A DNA stretch of 64,000 nucleotides from Butyricimonas paravirosa (GTDB lineage Bacteria; Bacteroidota; Bacteroidia; Bacteroidales; Marinifilaceae), in assembly GCF_032878955.1 (NCBI RefSeq), contig NZ_CP043839.1:4836001-4900000 (forward strand), written 5' to 3'. Position numbers and translations under genes: made by a program. The first letter of the stretch is position 1; each line of letters begins with the position of its first letter. Positions 8,993 through 17,810 of this stretch are shown here, piece after piece. The notes under the pieces were generated by a model. The model was not told the origin of the DNA. It did not search any database and saw only the letters and a program-made list of their open reading frames with translations.

Positions 8993-10090
8993 ATGAAATT
9001 TAGGTTATTGTTGTTTGTTATGATGTTTACAGGAGTCGTAACGAACGCTCAGGAAGGAGTGAAATTTGAGGATTTAACTTTTAAAGAGGCTTTAGCAAAA
9101 GCAAAAGCCGAAAATAAGCTCGTGTTTATGGATTGCTATACCTCATGGTGCGGGCCTTGCAAGAAAATGTTGAATACCGTTTTTGTCCAAAAGGAAGCCG
9201 GTGATTTTTTCAATCCTCGTTTCGTGAATATCAAATATGATATGGAAAAGGGGGAAGGGATAGAACTGGCAAAACAATTTAACGTGAAGAGTTTTCCAAC
9301 GTTTTTTATTATACGTCCTGATGGAAGTATACAACATAAAGTCGGAGGTGCCGGATCATTAAATTCTTTCCTTGGCTGGGTCGAGAGAGGGCTACACGAG
9401 GAGACTTCTCTTGATTTTCTAAATAAACAGTATGAAAAAGGGACGATGAATAAAAGGCAATTGTTGGATTATTACTGGGTCCTTCTTTGTGCGGGTGAAA
9501 AAGAAAAGAGTAAAGTGGTATTGGAGGTATTGAAAGGGAAGCTGGATGATCATGACCGATTGCAAGCGGATTACTGGTTTTTGACGGAAGGACAACCTTA
9601 TGGATCTTCTGGGTTTAATTTTGTCACTACTCACTATTCTGAATTTAAGAGAAATGTAGGGGAAGAGAAAATACATGATTATTTATTGAAAAATTTTCAT
9701 AAAGTTCTTGATAATGAATTCGAACGGAAGGGTGGTGCCGATAAAAAAGCGATGAAAAATTTGTTTAATCAAATTTCAAAAGAATGGTCCTCTATGGACT
9801 GGGTGCCGGATGCACGGTTACAGAATAAATTGAAATTGCTTGGTGCTTGTGTTGCAGAGGATTCCAAACAGATTGTTTCTTGTCTTGAGTTTGGATTGGA
9901 CAAGCAGTTGGTTCCTAAATGGAATTACGATTTATGGGTTATGTTGTCGACTTTGGATTTTGTGAATGTGAAAGAGGGGAAAGTGGATAGCAAGCGAATT
10001 TTAGCATTGAAAACGAGAATTCAGGGATATTTTGCTAATTCTCCTAGCATTCTGAAAAGGTTAGATCCTTACTTTGAGAAATTTAATTGA
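8993..10090 (+). CDS. Periplasmic thioredoxin-fold protein with helical C-terminal extension
   Basis: About 365 residues. ATG 8990 or 8993 gives a clean signal peptide (LLLFVMMFTGVVTNAQ); in-frame codons further upstream would block it. A thioredoxin fold follows at residues about 25-140 with the redox site WCGPCKK and the cis-proline region SFPTFFI. The remaining 200 residues are helical and resemble TPR-like tails found on Bacteroidota thioredoxins of this type. CGPC is the typical motif of reducing thioredoxins, so it may keep periplasmic thiols reduced. It lies 33-36 bp behind the permease gene and may be cotranscribed with the export genes, but no functional link is visible. Confidence 0.85.
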   Translation: MKFRLLLFVMMFTGVVTNAQEGVKFEDLTFKEALAKAKAENKLVFMDCYTSWCGPCKKMLNTVFVQKEAGDFFNPRFVNIKYDMEKGEGIELAKQFNVKSFPTFFIIRPDGSIQHKVGGAGSLNSFLGWVERGLHEETSLDFLNKQYEKGTMNKRQLLDYYWVLLCAGEKEKSKVVLEVLKGKLDDHDRLQADYWFLTEGQPYGSSGFNFVTTHYSEFKRNVGEEKIHDYLLKNFHKVLDNEFERKGGADKKAMKNLFNQISKEWSSMDWVPDARLQNKLKLLGACVAEDSKQIVSCLEFGLDKQLVPKWNYDLWVMLSTLDFVNVKEGKVDSKRILALKTRIQGYFANSPSILKRLDPYFEKFN

Positions 10091-10174
10091 TTTGCTCTTT
10101 TTTATTCATGAAAATAAATTTGGATTTGAGCGTATGAATCAAGTTATTGTTGAAACTAATATAAGAAATTTAGT

Positions 10175-10687
10175 ATGAAAAGAATTTTGTTTTTTTGTAG
10201 CGTTTGTTTGATGATTACTTTTGTGATCAACACGATGGTTGCTTGTCGCAGTTGTGGAGATAAGAGGGTGGATGATATTTCTAAAGTACCGGGTATTTAT
10301 GAAGGTCAGGCAGAACTCCAGATTCCGGAAAATCTAAAGAAAATGGTGAAACCGGATTCCACGGGGAAAAGTCCGATTCCAGACGGGCCAATACCTTGTA
10401 AATTGGAAATAAAAGAAAATAAGAATAAAGAGTTAACGATTGAACTGGTTGATTTCAAAATGCCGATGAAAGGGATGGAATTAACCCCTTCTTCCTGTCG
10501 GGTAAGTCAGGAGGGTGAAGCATTTGTTTTGGAAGGCGAAGGTAAAGTGTCTCTGGGGACAAAAGGTTCTCTATCTTATGAACACGAGGGAAAAATAGAA
10601 GGTACCGATATTCATTTGGATGGAACCGTTTATATAATACCTAAATTATTGGGGGTGAAAATTGTATTTGATGGGGCGAAAAGTTAA
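10175..10687 (+). CDS. Small lipoprotein, possible calycin-like beta-barrel
   Basis: A 170-residue protein with signal peptide and lipobox (INTMVAC). After the cysteine the protein is mostly beta strand with repeated glycines (VPGIYEGQAEL, LEGEGKVSLG, LSYEHEGKIEGTDIHLDGTVYI), which suggests a small barrel of the calycin-like type common among Bacteroidota lipoproteins. I do not recognise a specific function. The following lipoprotein gene starts 28 bp downstream and its predicted structure is similar, so the two may act together at the outer membrane. Confidence 0.7.
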   Translation: MKRILFFCSVCLMITFVINTMVACRSCGDKRVDDISKVPGIYEGQAELQIPENLKKMVKPDSTGKSPIPDGPIPCKLEIKENKNKELTIELVDFKMPMKGMELTPSSCRVSQEGEAFVLEGEGKVSLGTKGSLSYEHEGKIEGTDIHLDGTVYIIPKLLGVKIVFDGAKS

Positions 10688-10715
10688 CATTTTTGGAATT
10701 ATAAATTATACTAAA

Positions 10716-11795
10716 ATGAAAAATGTATTTTTATTTTTGATGGCATTGTGCAGTGTTGCATCCTTTTTTGCTTGTAGCGATGACAATGATGGAATGAATC
10801 CAAAAAGTTTGAACGGGATTTATGCAAATGCTAGTACAGGTAACGTGTTAGACTTGAAATACAGTAATTCCGAATTTTTTGGGAAGACGGTCGAATTTCA
10901 TACGGCAGATGGAATAAAAGCGACTTTAAAATTGAATGGGGTTATCCCGGGGGAAATGGAGACTGTTCTTTCGGATGTTGAATTAATTTCGGATGATGCT
11001 GGTTATAAATTTACGACAAAAGATGAAAATGATAGTCGTACGATAGATTTCGTGGGTGGCGTGGAGAATGGAAAATTAGTATTGGAGGTAAATGCAAAGT
11101 TTAATAATGATTTAATCGGTAAGTGGTTGTTAAATAAAGAGAACTCGATGGCCATGACGTGGATGACTGTTGATGGTAAATCTGTTCAGTTGGCACAAAT
11201 AAGGAATGTAGAAGGGAAACCTCTGGGTCTTAGGTTGACCACAAAAAATATTGTAACGTTTGCTCTACCGACATTGAAAAAATTGTTGCCGAAATATTTG
11301 AAGGATGTGACATTCATGGAAGATGGAAATATTATTGCTACATATAATGCGTCGAAACAAGGCGAGAATGGAGCCGAAACACAGGATAGTTGGAAAACAT
11401 CGAATCTGAATCAGGCTCATTATCGTGTAAAGGATGATGTTTGTTGCGTTTACCCGAACTTGGAAATGATTATGCATCAAATGGAAACAGGTGGAACAAT
11501 CGATGTTGTTCTTCTTCAGCAACTTCTGATAAATGGAATCCCCTGTCATTTCGAGTTGTCCGAAGGAACTGAAGCGACACAAGATGCTTTGTATATGTAT
11601 TTGAATGAAGAGTTCTTTAAACAATTGATCCCTTTTATAAAATTGGCGGGAACCTTGATTTCAGAGGATACACTGATACCCGTAAGTGATTCCATATATA
11701 TTTCGCTAAAGGAAATTATGACCAATTTGCCGGAGGCTTTGGAAAAAACGGAAAGTATGAACGTAGGATTGAATTTTGTTGTTGAGAATAATTGA
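10716..11795 (+). CDS. Lipoprotein of unknown function (resembles DUF4925 proteins)
   Basis: About 360 residues from ATG 10716; an in-frame TTG at 10662 would overlap the preceding gene and would bury the signal peptide. The signal peptide MKNVFLFLMALCSVASFFAC ends in a lipobox cysteine followed by an acidic SDDNDG stretch, the usual surface-export-type signal of Bacteroidota lipoproteins. The N-terminal half is beta-rich (LNGIYANASTGNVLDLKY, KTVEFHTADGIKATLKL). This reminds me of DUF4925 proteins, but the assignment is from memory of the pattern only. It ends the operon at a strong terminator. Confidence 0.7.
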   Translation: MKNVFLFLMALCSVASFFACSDDNDGMNPKSLNGIYANASTGNVLDLKYSNSEFFGKTVEFHTADGIKATLKLNGVIPGEMETVLSDVELISDDAGYKFTTKDENDSRTIDFVGGVENGKLVLEVNAKFNNDLIGKWLLNKENSMAMTWMTVDGKSVQLAQIRNVEGKPLGLRLTTKNIVTFALPTLKKLLPKYLKDVTFMEDGNIIATYNASKQGENGAETQDSWKTSNLNQAHYRVKDDVCCVYPNLEMIMHQMETGGTIDVVLLQQLLINGIPCHFELSEGTEATQDALYMYLNEEFFKQLIPFIKLAGTLISEDTLIPVSDSIYISLKEIMTNLPEALEKTESMNVGLNFVVENN

Positions 11796-11805
11796 TAAAT
11801 TCAAT

Positions 11806-11852
11806 GAAGTGCCTGTAAGGATTTGATATGATCTTTAGGGTACTTCTTTTTT
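11806..11852 (+). terminator. Rho-independent terminator
   Basis: Stem gaagtgcc (11806-11813) pairs with ggtacttc (11839-11846) with one G-U pair, followed by six T. It ends the lipoprotein gene at 11795. Confidence 0.75.
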
Positions 11853-12513
11853 CCTGTTTCTTCTTTAAAGAATGATGAAGGTGTCTAGAAAATACTCAGA
11901 TGTAAGATGCTGATTTACAAAGTGAATAGGTGTAATAAGTTTTTGCTGGTTCCGCAATTGTGGTTAGTTTTGAAAAAACTTACTTAGATTTAGCTCGTCA
12001 TCAATTTAGTAAAAGGGGCTGTGTTCAAACTGGCACAGCCCCTTATGATATGATTAGAGAAGATTGGCATTTGCATGATTTGAATCAGATGTAACCGATT
12101 AATACAACCTGATCAAGAAGCGTTGTTGTTTCGATGAAAACAGTTTTTTTATCTTGCATAAAATTTTCTCTCCATCCCAAAATCACCCATAAATTATTCA
12201 TAAAAACATATTAAAGACACTCATGAACGTCTTTGATTCCCGAGTACATCGAATCCTTAATGAAATTTTACCCTGCATTGCTTGTATTTCATCTTAAAAA
12301 GTTTATTGTAAACAGAATTAACTCTTGTTGGAATTGAACCATGCCTGAATTTATTTTGTTCAGCCTTCCAGTTTATGTAGAAAACTAGGCGTAATCTAAC
12401 CGTGAAGTAATCGAGAAGCTACCTTTCATTCGTTGCTTATTCAGAGCTTAAGCGGAGCTTATTCTATCCGGGCTGCACGAGCCACGAGTAAGCTCTGAAT
12501 CAGTTTCGAAAAA
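11853..12513. other. Gene-poor region left of the IS256 element
   Basis: No complete gene is visible. It contains a perfect 11-bp stem (aaggggctgtg 12013-12023 with cacagcccctt 12034-12044) without a T run, and a 12-bp inverted repeat (attcagagctta 12439-12450, taagctctgaat 12489-12500). On the minus strand an open stretch of about 40 codons between about 12235 and 12365 has no start or recognisable product and may be a gene remnant. Confidence 0.5.
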
Positions 12514-13795
12514 GGATAGTGTTTCAAAAAGTGTGTAAATTCCGAATTGATTATTTTTGTAATGCAATTTTCAAAAATGAATAATTATGGAATTTACACA
12601 TGAACAAATCTCGGAAATAATTTCCGAAATCACAAACGGTGAACTAGGTTTACAAGGCTTGGTTAAACAAGGTTTAGAGAGTTTAATGTTATCGGAACGT
12701 GATCTTCATAACGAGACACGTGGTGACGTGAGTAACGGTTTTCGTGGTCGTCGAGTATGTCATGGCGGTAAGGTCTTCGAGCTTCGGGTCCCGCGTAGTC
12801 GTAACAACCATTTTTACCCGATGTTACTGGGGGTGCTAAAAGACCAGGAAGAAGAGGCTCAAAAGCTAGTGAGTAGCCTTTATTGCAGCGGTTTAACCAC
12901 GGAACAGGTGGGTAAAATTTACGAGCAATTTTACGGCAAACATTACAGTAAAAGCCAGGTTAGCCGCTTGTTGAACACGGCCCGCGAGGATGTAAATGCC
13001 TGGCTAGGTCGTGAACTGGATAATCGTTACCCGATAATTTACATCGATGCCACCTATGTCCTCACCCGTCGTGATGATTCCGTTTCCAACGAGGCTTACT
13101 ACACGGTTTTGGGGGTGAAAGAAGACCGAACCCGCGAGGTGCTGGCCGTGGTGAATTTCCCCACGGAAAGTGCCACGAACTGGAAGGACGTGTTTGAAGA
13201 CCTCAAGGAAAGAGGCGTGGCCGTGATTGATCTCCTGGTGTGTGATGGATTGCCCGGTATTGAAAACGTGCTGGCAGAAACCTTTCCAAAAGCAGATTTA
13301 CAATTATGTACCGTGCACCTGAAGAGGAATATAGCTGGGAAAGTCAAGCCCAGGGACAAGAAACAGGTCATGGAAGAACTCAAGCAGGTTTGCGCTCCCG
13401 ACCAGTGGGAGATCTCCCCGGAAAAGGCTTTCGAAAAATTTAAAGAGTTTATTGCCAGGTGGCAGAAAAGTTATCCCGTTTTGAAAAGATATTGCCACGA
13501 CAGGTACAGGTTCTATTTCACCTACTTCAAGTACGAGAGGGAAATCAGGGGGATGATTTACACCACAAACTGGATCGAAAGGCTGAACAGGGATTACAAG
13601 AGGGTCATCAACATGAGGGGCGCCATGCCAAACCCCCAAGCCGTTATTCTCCTAATGGGAACGGTAGCCCAAAATGCAGATATTTATAAATATCCTATTT
13701 ATAATTTTTTAGAATCAAGATTATTTTATTGAACTATTTATAATTTTGCAGTCATGAGAAAAGAAGGAATTTACACACTTTTTGAAACACTATCC
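12514..13795 (+). mobile_element. Complete IS256-family insertion sequence
   Basis: The 1282-bp element is bounded by perfect 30-bp inverted repeats at 12514-12543 and 13766-13795, beginning ggatagtgtttcaaaaag. The same six bases, gaaaaa, flank both ends (12508-12513 and 13796-13801) and could be a short target duplication; this family usually makes 8-9 bp, so the duplication may be partly decayed or coincidental. It carries a single intact transposase gene. The perfect ends and intact gene suggest recent insertion. Confidence 0.93.
12587..13732 (+). CDS. IS256-family (Mutator-type) transposase
   Basis: A 381-residue DDE transposase. The first aspartate is in YIDATYVL (near residue 151), the second in LLVCDGLPGIENV (near 217), followed by the family's conserved LCTVHLKRNI block, and the C-terminal part holds TTNWIERLNRDYKRV with the glutamate expected for the triad. 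The reading frame is full length and undisturbed. The gene fills the element between the two inverted repeats, starting 43 bp inside the left one. Transposition of this family proceeds by copy-out/paste-in through a circular intermediate. Confidence 0.95.
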   Translation: MEFTHEQISEIISEITNGELGLQGLVKQGLESLMLSERDLHNETRGDVSNGFRGRRVCHGGKVFELRVPRSRNNHFYPMLLGVLKDQEEEAQKLVSSLYCSGLTTEQVGKIYEQFYGKHYSKSQVSRLLNTAREDVNAWLGRELDNRYPIIYIDATYVLTRRDDSVSNEAYYTVLGVKEDRTREVLAVVNFPTESATNWKDVFEDLKERGVAVIDLLVCDGLPGIENVLAETFPKADLQLCTVHLKRNIAGKVKPRDKKQVMEELKQVCAPDQWEISPEKAFEKFKEFIARWQKSYPVLKRYCHDRYRFYFTYFKYEREIRGMIYTTNWIERLNRDYKRVINMRGAMPNPQAVILLMGTVAQNADIYKYPIYNFLESRLFY

Positions 13796-13801
13796 GAAAA
13801 A

Positions 13802-13972
13802 GAGGTACCTTCTCTCTTCATTCTCGGTAGGATTACCATTACTTCTTTTATTTTAACGCGCACACGGGGAGCCGGATAATGATTTGGTTTACATCTTGGT
13901 TTACACGGGGGCTCATTTTGCTTACATCATTGCTTACATGAGGGGGTAAAAACCATGAAAATGGCCTGAAAT
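13802..13972. other. Intergenic region between IS256 and the tRNA genes, with short direct repeats
   Basis: No gene is visible. Between about 13880 and 13940 the motif ttggtttacat occurs twice (atttggtttacatc, ttggtttacac) and the related ttgcttacat twice, giving a group of four similar 10-11-base units near the tRNA genes. Confidence 0.5.
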
Positions 13973-14003
13973 AAAAAAAGCACCTACAATCGTAAGTGCT
14001 TTA
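13973..14003 (-). terminator. Terminator of the tRNA transcript (minus strand)
   Basis: Read on the minus strand, aagcac and gtgctt form a stem around a short loop and are followed by seven T. It lies just behind tRNA-Gly and would end a tRNA-Tyr/tRNA-Gly transcript. Confidence 0.75.
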
Positions 14004-14010
14004 AAATGAG

Positions 14011-14083
14011 AGCGGAAAACGGGACTCAAACCCGCGACCCCCAGCTTGGAAGGCTAGTGCTCTATCGACTGAGCTATTTCCGC
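14011..14083 (-). tRNA. tRNA-Gly (anticodon UCC)
   Basis: The minus strand folds into a cloverleaf: acceptor 5' gcggaaa with ttttccgc at the 3' end, D arm with tagctcagtcgatagagca, anticodon loop cttccaa giving UCC, and T loop ggtttgagtcc. The 3' CCA is not encoded. It is 7 bp downstream of tRNA-Tyr and probably cotranscribed. Confidence 0.93.
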
Positions 14084-14090
14084 GAATAAG

Positions 14091-14172
14091 TGGGGAGAGC
14101 AGGATTCGAACCTACGAAGACGATGTCAGCTGAGTTACAGTCAGCCCCAGTTGGCCACTTTGGTATCTCCCC
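14091..14172 (-). tRNA. tRNA-Tyr (anticodon GUA)
   Basis: A class II tRNA with a long variable arm on the minus strand. Acceptor gggagat-type stem (ggggaga with tctcccc, discriminator A), anticodon stem gctga/tcagc around loop ctgtaac (GUA), and T loop ggttcgaatcc. It precedes tRNA-Gly in the same transcript. Confidence 0.94.
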
Positions 14173-14343
14173 TTTGTTCAAAGAACAATTATTTCGGGTG
14201 CAAATATACAGCTTTTTGGTTTTGGCGCAATAGTTTTTGGTGATTTTTTGCGTGTCGATATTTAATTTCTTTAATAATGTAAAGGAGTTCAGAGGGTTGT
14301 TTGACGGAGTTTATGGCGTAAATAGTATTCTTACGTTTGATAA

Positions 14344-14376
14344 TTGTATGTATGGATGAAATAATAACTACATTTG
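14344..14376 (+). promoter_or_regulatory. Probable promoter of tag
   Basis: A perfect Bacteroidota -7 element, tacatttg (14369-14376), lies 24 bp before the start of tag. A ttg at 14344-14346 could be the -33 element, but the 22-bp spacer is slightly long. Confidence 0.55.
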
Positions 14377-14400
14377 TAATGTGTTATAAATATTATAATT

Positions 14401-14976
14401 ATGCAAGATTTAATAAACGGACGCTGCGGTTGGTGCGGAACGGACGAACTGTATGTAAAATACCATGATCAAGAGTGGGGAAAATTGGTGACCGACGACA
14501 AGAAATTATTCGAGTTTCTAGTGTTGGAGAGCGCTCAAGCCGGATTGAGTTGGATAACTATTCTTAGGAAACGGGAGGGATACCGCAAAGCCTTTTGTGA
14601 TTTTGATGTCAAGCGGGTAGCACGAATGACGGATGAAGATGTTGAACGGTTGATGCAGTTTGATAGTATCGTGAAAAATCGTCTAAAAATCAAATCAACA
14701 ATTACGAATGCAAGACTATTTATTGATATTCAAAAGGAATTCGGTAGTTTTTATGACTACACGCTGTCGTTTTTTTCCAACAGGAAACCGATTGTCAATA
14801 TCGTTCGGTCTTTAAGCGAGATTCCGGCGTCTTCTCCTGAATCTGATGCCATGAGTAAGGACATGAAAAAGCGGGGTTTTAAATTCTTCGGGACCACGAT
14901 TTGCTACGCCCATTTGCAGGCTGCGGGGTTCATTAACGATCATTTGGCAGATTGTATTTGTCGGAGGGATAAATAA
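14401..14976 (+). CDS. tag: DNA-3-methyladenine glycosylase I
   Basis: A 191-residue enzyme of normal length that removes 3-methyladenine from alkylated DNA. The N-terminal zinc-binding region RCGWCGTDELYVKYHDQEWG is followed by the conserved LVLESAQAGLSWITIL block, which contains the substrate-pocket glutamate. The C-terminal HLADC supplies the remaining zinc ligands. It stands alone, with its own probable promoter and a bidirectional terminator directly behind it, facing the convergent minus-strand operon. No sign of damage. Confidence 0.95.
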   Translation: MQDLINGRCGWCGTDELYVKYHDQEWGKLVTDDKKLFEFLVLESAQAGLSWITILRKREGYRKAFCDFDVKRVARMTDEDVERLMQFDSIVKNRLKIKSTITNARLFIDIQKEFGSFYDYTLSFFSNRKPIVNIVRSLSEIPASSPESDAMSKDMKKRGFKFFGTTICYAHLQAAGFINDHLADCICRRDK

Positions 14977-15000
14977 TATTTTTTTAAGAGGAGAAAAAGA

Positions 15001-15024
15001 AAACCGCCCGAAGGCGGTTTTAAT
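15001..15024. terminator. Bidirectional terminator between tag and the nitroreductase gene
   Basis: A perfect 8-bp stem (aaaccgcc 15001-15008, ggcggttt 15013-15020) with a cgaa tetraloop has T-rich sequence on both strands. It serves the convergent genes on both sides. Confidence 0.88.
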
Positions 15025-15656
15025 CATTTCTTTTTGTATCCCACGGGTTGCGTGTAGATAACGATGTGTTTTGCCGGGAGTCCGATGACTTTGGCTAATT
15101 CTTCCTTATCCACGGAACCGATGACCACGGTTGCCATATCTTTTGCTGCACAAACCAAATAAACGGATTGTGCCATGTAGCCGGCATGGTGGTAAGAGTA
15201 TTCTTTCTGGTGTTCCGGGTTCGTGATTCGCCCTTCCTTGTTATGGTCGGCCGTGTAGATAAAACACACGGGAGCGACGCCCATGAAAGGTTGTGGACCA
15301 CATTCTTTACGGAAATCTCCTTTCTTCACGAGTTCCAGTTCGTGTTTCTCTGCGTTATAGCGATAGATTCCATCTGCCGTGGCCACGTAAAGCACCATTT
15401 CTTGCCAGTTCGTGGCGGTGGGAACTGTTCGTTTGCCGCTTTCCGGACGGTTAATACCGTTTGCTGCCCACACTAGGTCGGAAAGGTCTTGTAAGGATAG
15501 TTGTTTCGAGTCGAAATTACGGTCTGTTTGCCGTTCGTTCAAACAGTCCATGAGTGCTTTCCCCCCGCTCTTTTTCGGGGCGGGTAATTTGATGTTCTGG
15601 GCGCTGACTGCGCCGCCTAATACTGTTAGTACCAGCATTGTGATAATTGTTTTCAT
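15024..15656 (-). CDS. Exported nitroreductase-family protein (SagB-like)
   Basis: A 210-residue protein with a clear signal peptide (MKTIITMLVLTVLGGAVSAQ) in front of a nitroreductase fold. The family elements are the N-terminal CLNERQTDRNFDSKQLSLQ (arginine-rich FMN-phosphate contact), LSDLVWAANGINR, and the C-terminal IGSVDKEELAKVIGLPAKH. SagB/ThcOx-type members bind FMN and oxidise or reduce small substrates. A signal peptide is unusual for an FMN enzyme, although such exported forms occur in Bacteroidota. It is the last gene of a minus-strand operon and its ATG overlaps the stop of the dehydrogenase by one base. Confidence 0.85.
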   Translation of the reverse strand: MKTIITMLVLTVLGGAVSAQNIKLPAPKKSGGKALMDCLNERQTDRNFDSKQLSLQDLSDLVWAANGINRPESGKRTVPTATNWQEMVLYVATADGIYRYNAEKHELELVKKGDFRKECGPQPFMGVAPVCFIYTADHNKEGRITNPEHQKEYSYHHAGYMAQSVYLVCAAKDMATVVIGSVDKEELAKVIGLPAKHIVIYTQPVGYKKK

Positions 15657-16585
15657 TAATTTACAACATTAGTGGGTGTACCATTAAAGAAGTTCAGGAT
15701 GTTATCAACAGCTTCCTGCCCGGTGGCAATGCGCGTGTCGATAGTGCCTGTAGCGTTGTGAGGGGCAAGGATCACGTTATCCAAGCCGTAGAGCATTTCA
15801 GTAACATGGGGTTCATCCTCGAACACGTCCAAGGCGGCCCCGGCGATCGTTTTATTTTGTAAACAGATGGCTAGTTCCTTCTCGTTAATGACTGCCCCGC
15901 GAGCAGTATTTACCAGAATAGCTGTCGGTTTCATCATTTCGATTTCCCGTTTCCCGATCATGTGGCGGGTTTCATCTGTCAGTGGGGTATGAATGGAGAC
16001 GAAGTCCGATCTTTTCAGTAACGTGTCAAGATCGACTTTCTCGTATCCTTCTACTGTACTCCGGTGATTGTAGTAAATAACATTCATTCGGAATGCTTCT
16101 GCCAGTTTAGCCACTGTTTTGCCGATATTCCCCATGCCGATAATTCCCAACGTGCGCCCTTCCAGCGTGAAACCGAGATTTTTCATAACGCCCCACATGC
16201 TTTCTTTTTCAACCCGGATGCGGCGGTCACATTCGGTAATTCGGCGAGCTGCACTCAGCATGAGGCCCATGGCCATTTCTGCTGTCGGGAAACATACGGC
16301 TTTCGGGGTGTTACAAACAGCGATTCCTTTGGAACGGGCGAATTTGATGTCGATGTTGTTGTAACCGACACCGAAATTGCTAATTACTTTTAACTTTTTC
16401 CCGGCCTCGATAACCGCATTATCGATAGAGCGGGTGAAGATGCCTAGAATAACGTCGTAATCCGGAACAAGTTTGATTAATTCTTCCGTGGTGAAATACT
16501 CGCCTTCCGGCATTGTGATCGTGTGTTCTTTTCCCAGTTTGGCGAATGATTCGCGGGGAATGTTGTAAGTAACTAGAACTTTCAT
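15656..16585 (-). CDS. D-isomer specific 2-hydroxyacid dehydrogenase
   Basis: A 309-residue NAD-dependent dehydrogenase. The Rossmann motif GIIGMGNIGKTVAKLAEAF lies near residue 150. The catalytic arginine is in LVNTARGAV, the glutamate in DVFEDEP and the histidine in LAPHNATGT; together they form the family triad. Likely substrates are glyoxylate, hydroxypyruvate or a related 2-keto acid, but sequence alone does not decide. It lies between tsaD (24-bp gap) and the nitroreductase gene (1-bp overlap), so the three are probably one operon. Confidence 0.9.
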   Translation of the reverse strand: MKVLVTYNIPRESFAKLGKEHTITMPEGEYFTTEELIKLVPDYDVILGIFTRSIDNAVIEAGKKLKVISNFGVGYNNIDIKFARSKGIAVCNTPKAVCFPTAEMAMGLMLSAARRITECDRRIRVEKESMWGVMKNLGFTLEGRTLGIIGMGNIGKTVAKLAEAFRMNVIYYNHRSTVEGYEKVDLDTLLKRSDFVSIHTPLTDETRHMIGKREIEMMKPTAILVNTARGAVINEKELAICLQNKTIAGAALDVFEDEPHVTEMLYGLDNVILAPHNATGTIDTRIATGQEAVDNILNFFNGTPTNVVN

Positions 16586-16609
16586 ATTTTTAATTTTAAA
16601 CTTTAAACT

Positions 16610-17638
16610 CTAAACTTTTCTCAAACTCATGCGGGCATCTGCCGGGGCTTCCAAGCCGATAAACTGTGATGCCAGGTATTTGTAATATCCCGTAACGGCA
16701 ACCATCCCTGCGTTATCCAGCGAGAAACCCAACCGGGGGATGAAAACTTCCCAACCGAGGCGGGCGCCTTCGTCATACACGGCTTTTTGTAACCCGGAGT
16801 TGGCTGATACTCCGCCTCCAATGGCGATTTGTTTGATCCCGGTTTGTTTAGCGGCTTTTTTCAATTTGGCCATGAGAATATCAACGATCGTTTTTTGCAG
16901 TGAGGCACAAAGATCGTTGAGGTTATGTTGTATGAAATCCGGGTCGTTTTTGATTTCATCCCGGATAAAGTACAGGAACGAGGTTTTCAGCCCGCTAAAA
17001 CTATAATCCAATCCGGGGATATTCGGTTTGTTGAACGTGAATCTTTCCGGGTTACCTTCTTTTGCCAAACGGTCGATTACCGGACCTCCGGGATAGGAGA
17101 GTCCCATTACCTTGGCACATTTGTCATAGGCTTCTCCCGCTGCGTCATCAATGGTCTGCCCGATAACTTCCATGTCCAGGTAATCCCGTACGATAATAAT
17201 CTGCGAGTTTCCCCCGGACACGAGTAGGGTTAGGAACGGGAATTTCGGGTGACGGGATTCCACACCCGGTTCTTTGATGAAGTTTGCGAGAATGTGTGCC
17301 TGCAAATGATTAACCTCGATCATGGGTATTTGTTTGGCAATAGCGAATCCTTTGGCAAAGGACGTTCCCACAAGGAGGGAGCCCAGTAATCCGGGACCTC
17401 TGGTAAAGGCCACTGCATTTACTTCATCTTCTGAGACTCCGGCTTGTTTTAAAGCTTGCGCTACCACCGGGATAATGTTTTGCTGGTGTGCCCGGGATGC
17501 TAATTCTGGTACGACTCCCCCGTAGGCCTCGTGAACCTTTTGACTGGCAATAACATTCGATAGCACAACCCCGTCTTTTAGTATAGCGGCCGAGGTGTCG
17601 TCGCAAGAAGATTCAATACCGAGAATTACAATGCCCAT
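16610..17638 (-). CDS. tsaD: tRNA N6-adenosine threonylcarbamoyltransferase
   Basis: A 342-residue member of the Kae1/Qri7/TsaD family that, with TsaB and TsaE, transfers the threonylcarbamoyl group to A37 of tRNAs reading ANN codons. The N-terminal GIESSCDDTSAAI, the metal-binding HLQAH (His 111 and 115), SGGNSQII and the C-terminal GGVSANSGLQ are all present. It is the first gene of the minus-strand operon and lies divergent to tamB, with a 237-bp AT-rich spacer between them. Confidence 0.97.
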   Translation of the reverse strand: MGIVILGIESSCDDTSAAILKDGVVLSNVIASQKVHEAYGGVVPELASRAHQQNIIPVVAQALKQAGVSEDEVNAVAFTRGPGLLGSLLVGTSFAKGFAIAKQIPMIEVNHLQAHILANFIKEPGVESRHPKFPFLTLLVSGGNSQIIIVRDYLDMEVIGQTIDDAAGEAYDKCAKVMGLSYPGGPVIDRLAKEGNPERFTFNKPNIPGLDYSFSGLKTSFLYFIRDEIKNDPDFIQHNLNDLCASLQKTIVDILMAKLKKAAKQTGIKQIAIGGGVSANSGLQKAVYDEGARLGWEVFIPRLGFSLDNAGMVAVTGYYKYLASQFIGLEAPADARMSLRKV

Positions 17639-17810
17639 TTTAATTTCTTGATTTTAGATTTTAAATTTTAGATTGCATAATTCATGATTTGGTGATTTTA
17701 GATTTAGTGATTATTAATCACTGAATCATTAAATCGGTCATCACGAAATTAATTCGTTTTACATTTTTCTTAATTTTCAATTATTAAGATGAAATGTCCT
17801 GCAATATTAA

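Noticed and set aside
12013..12044. Strong 11-bp hairpin as a terminator or small RNA
   Set aside because: There is no T run on either strand and no gene ends next to it; recorded only as a hairpin in the gene-poor region.
12235..12365. Minus-strand open stretch as a gene
   Set aside because: About 40 codons without start codon, ribosome site or recognisable similarity; at most a remnant.
11853..14400. Genomic island integrated at the tRNA genes
   Set aside because: No integrase, no repeat of a tRNA 3' end and only one insertion sequence; the evidence is too thin.
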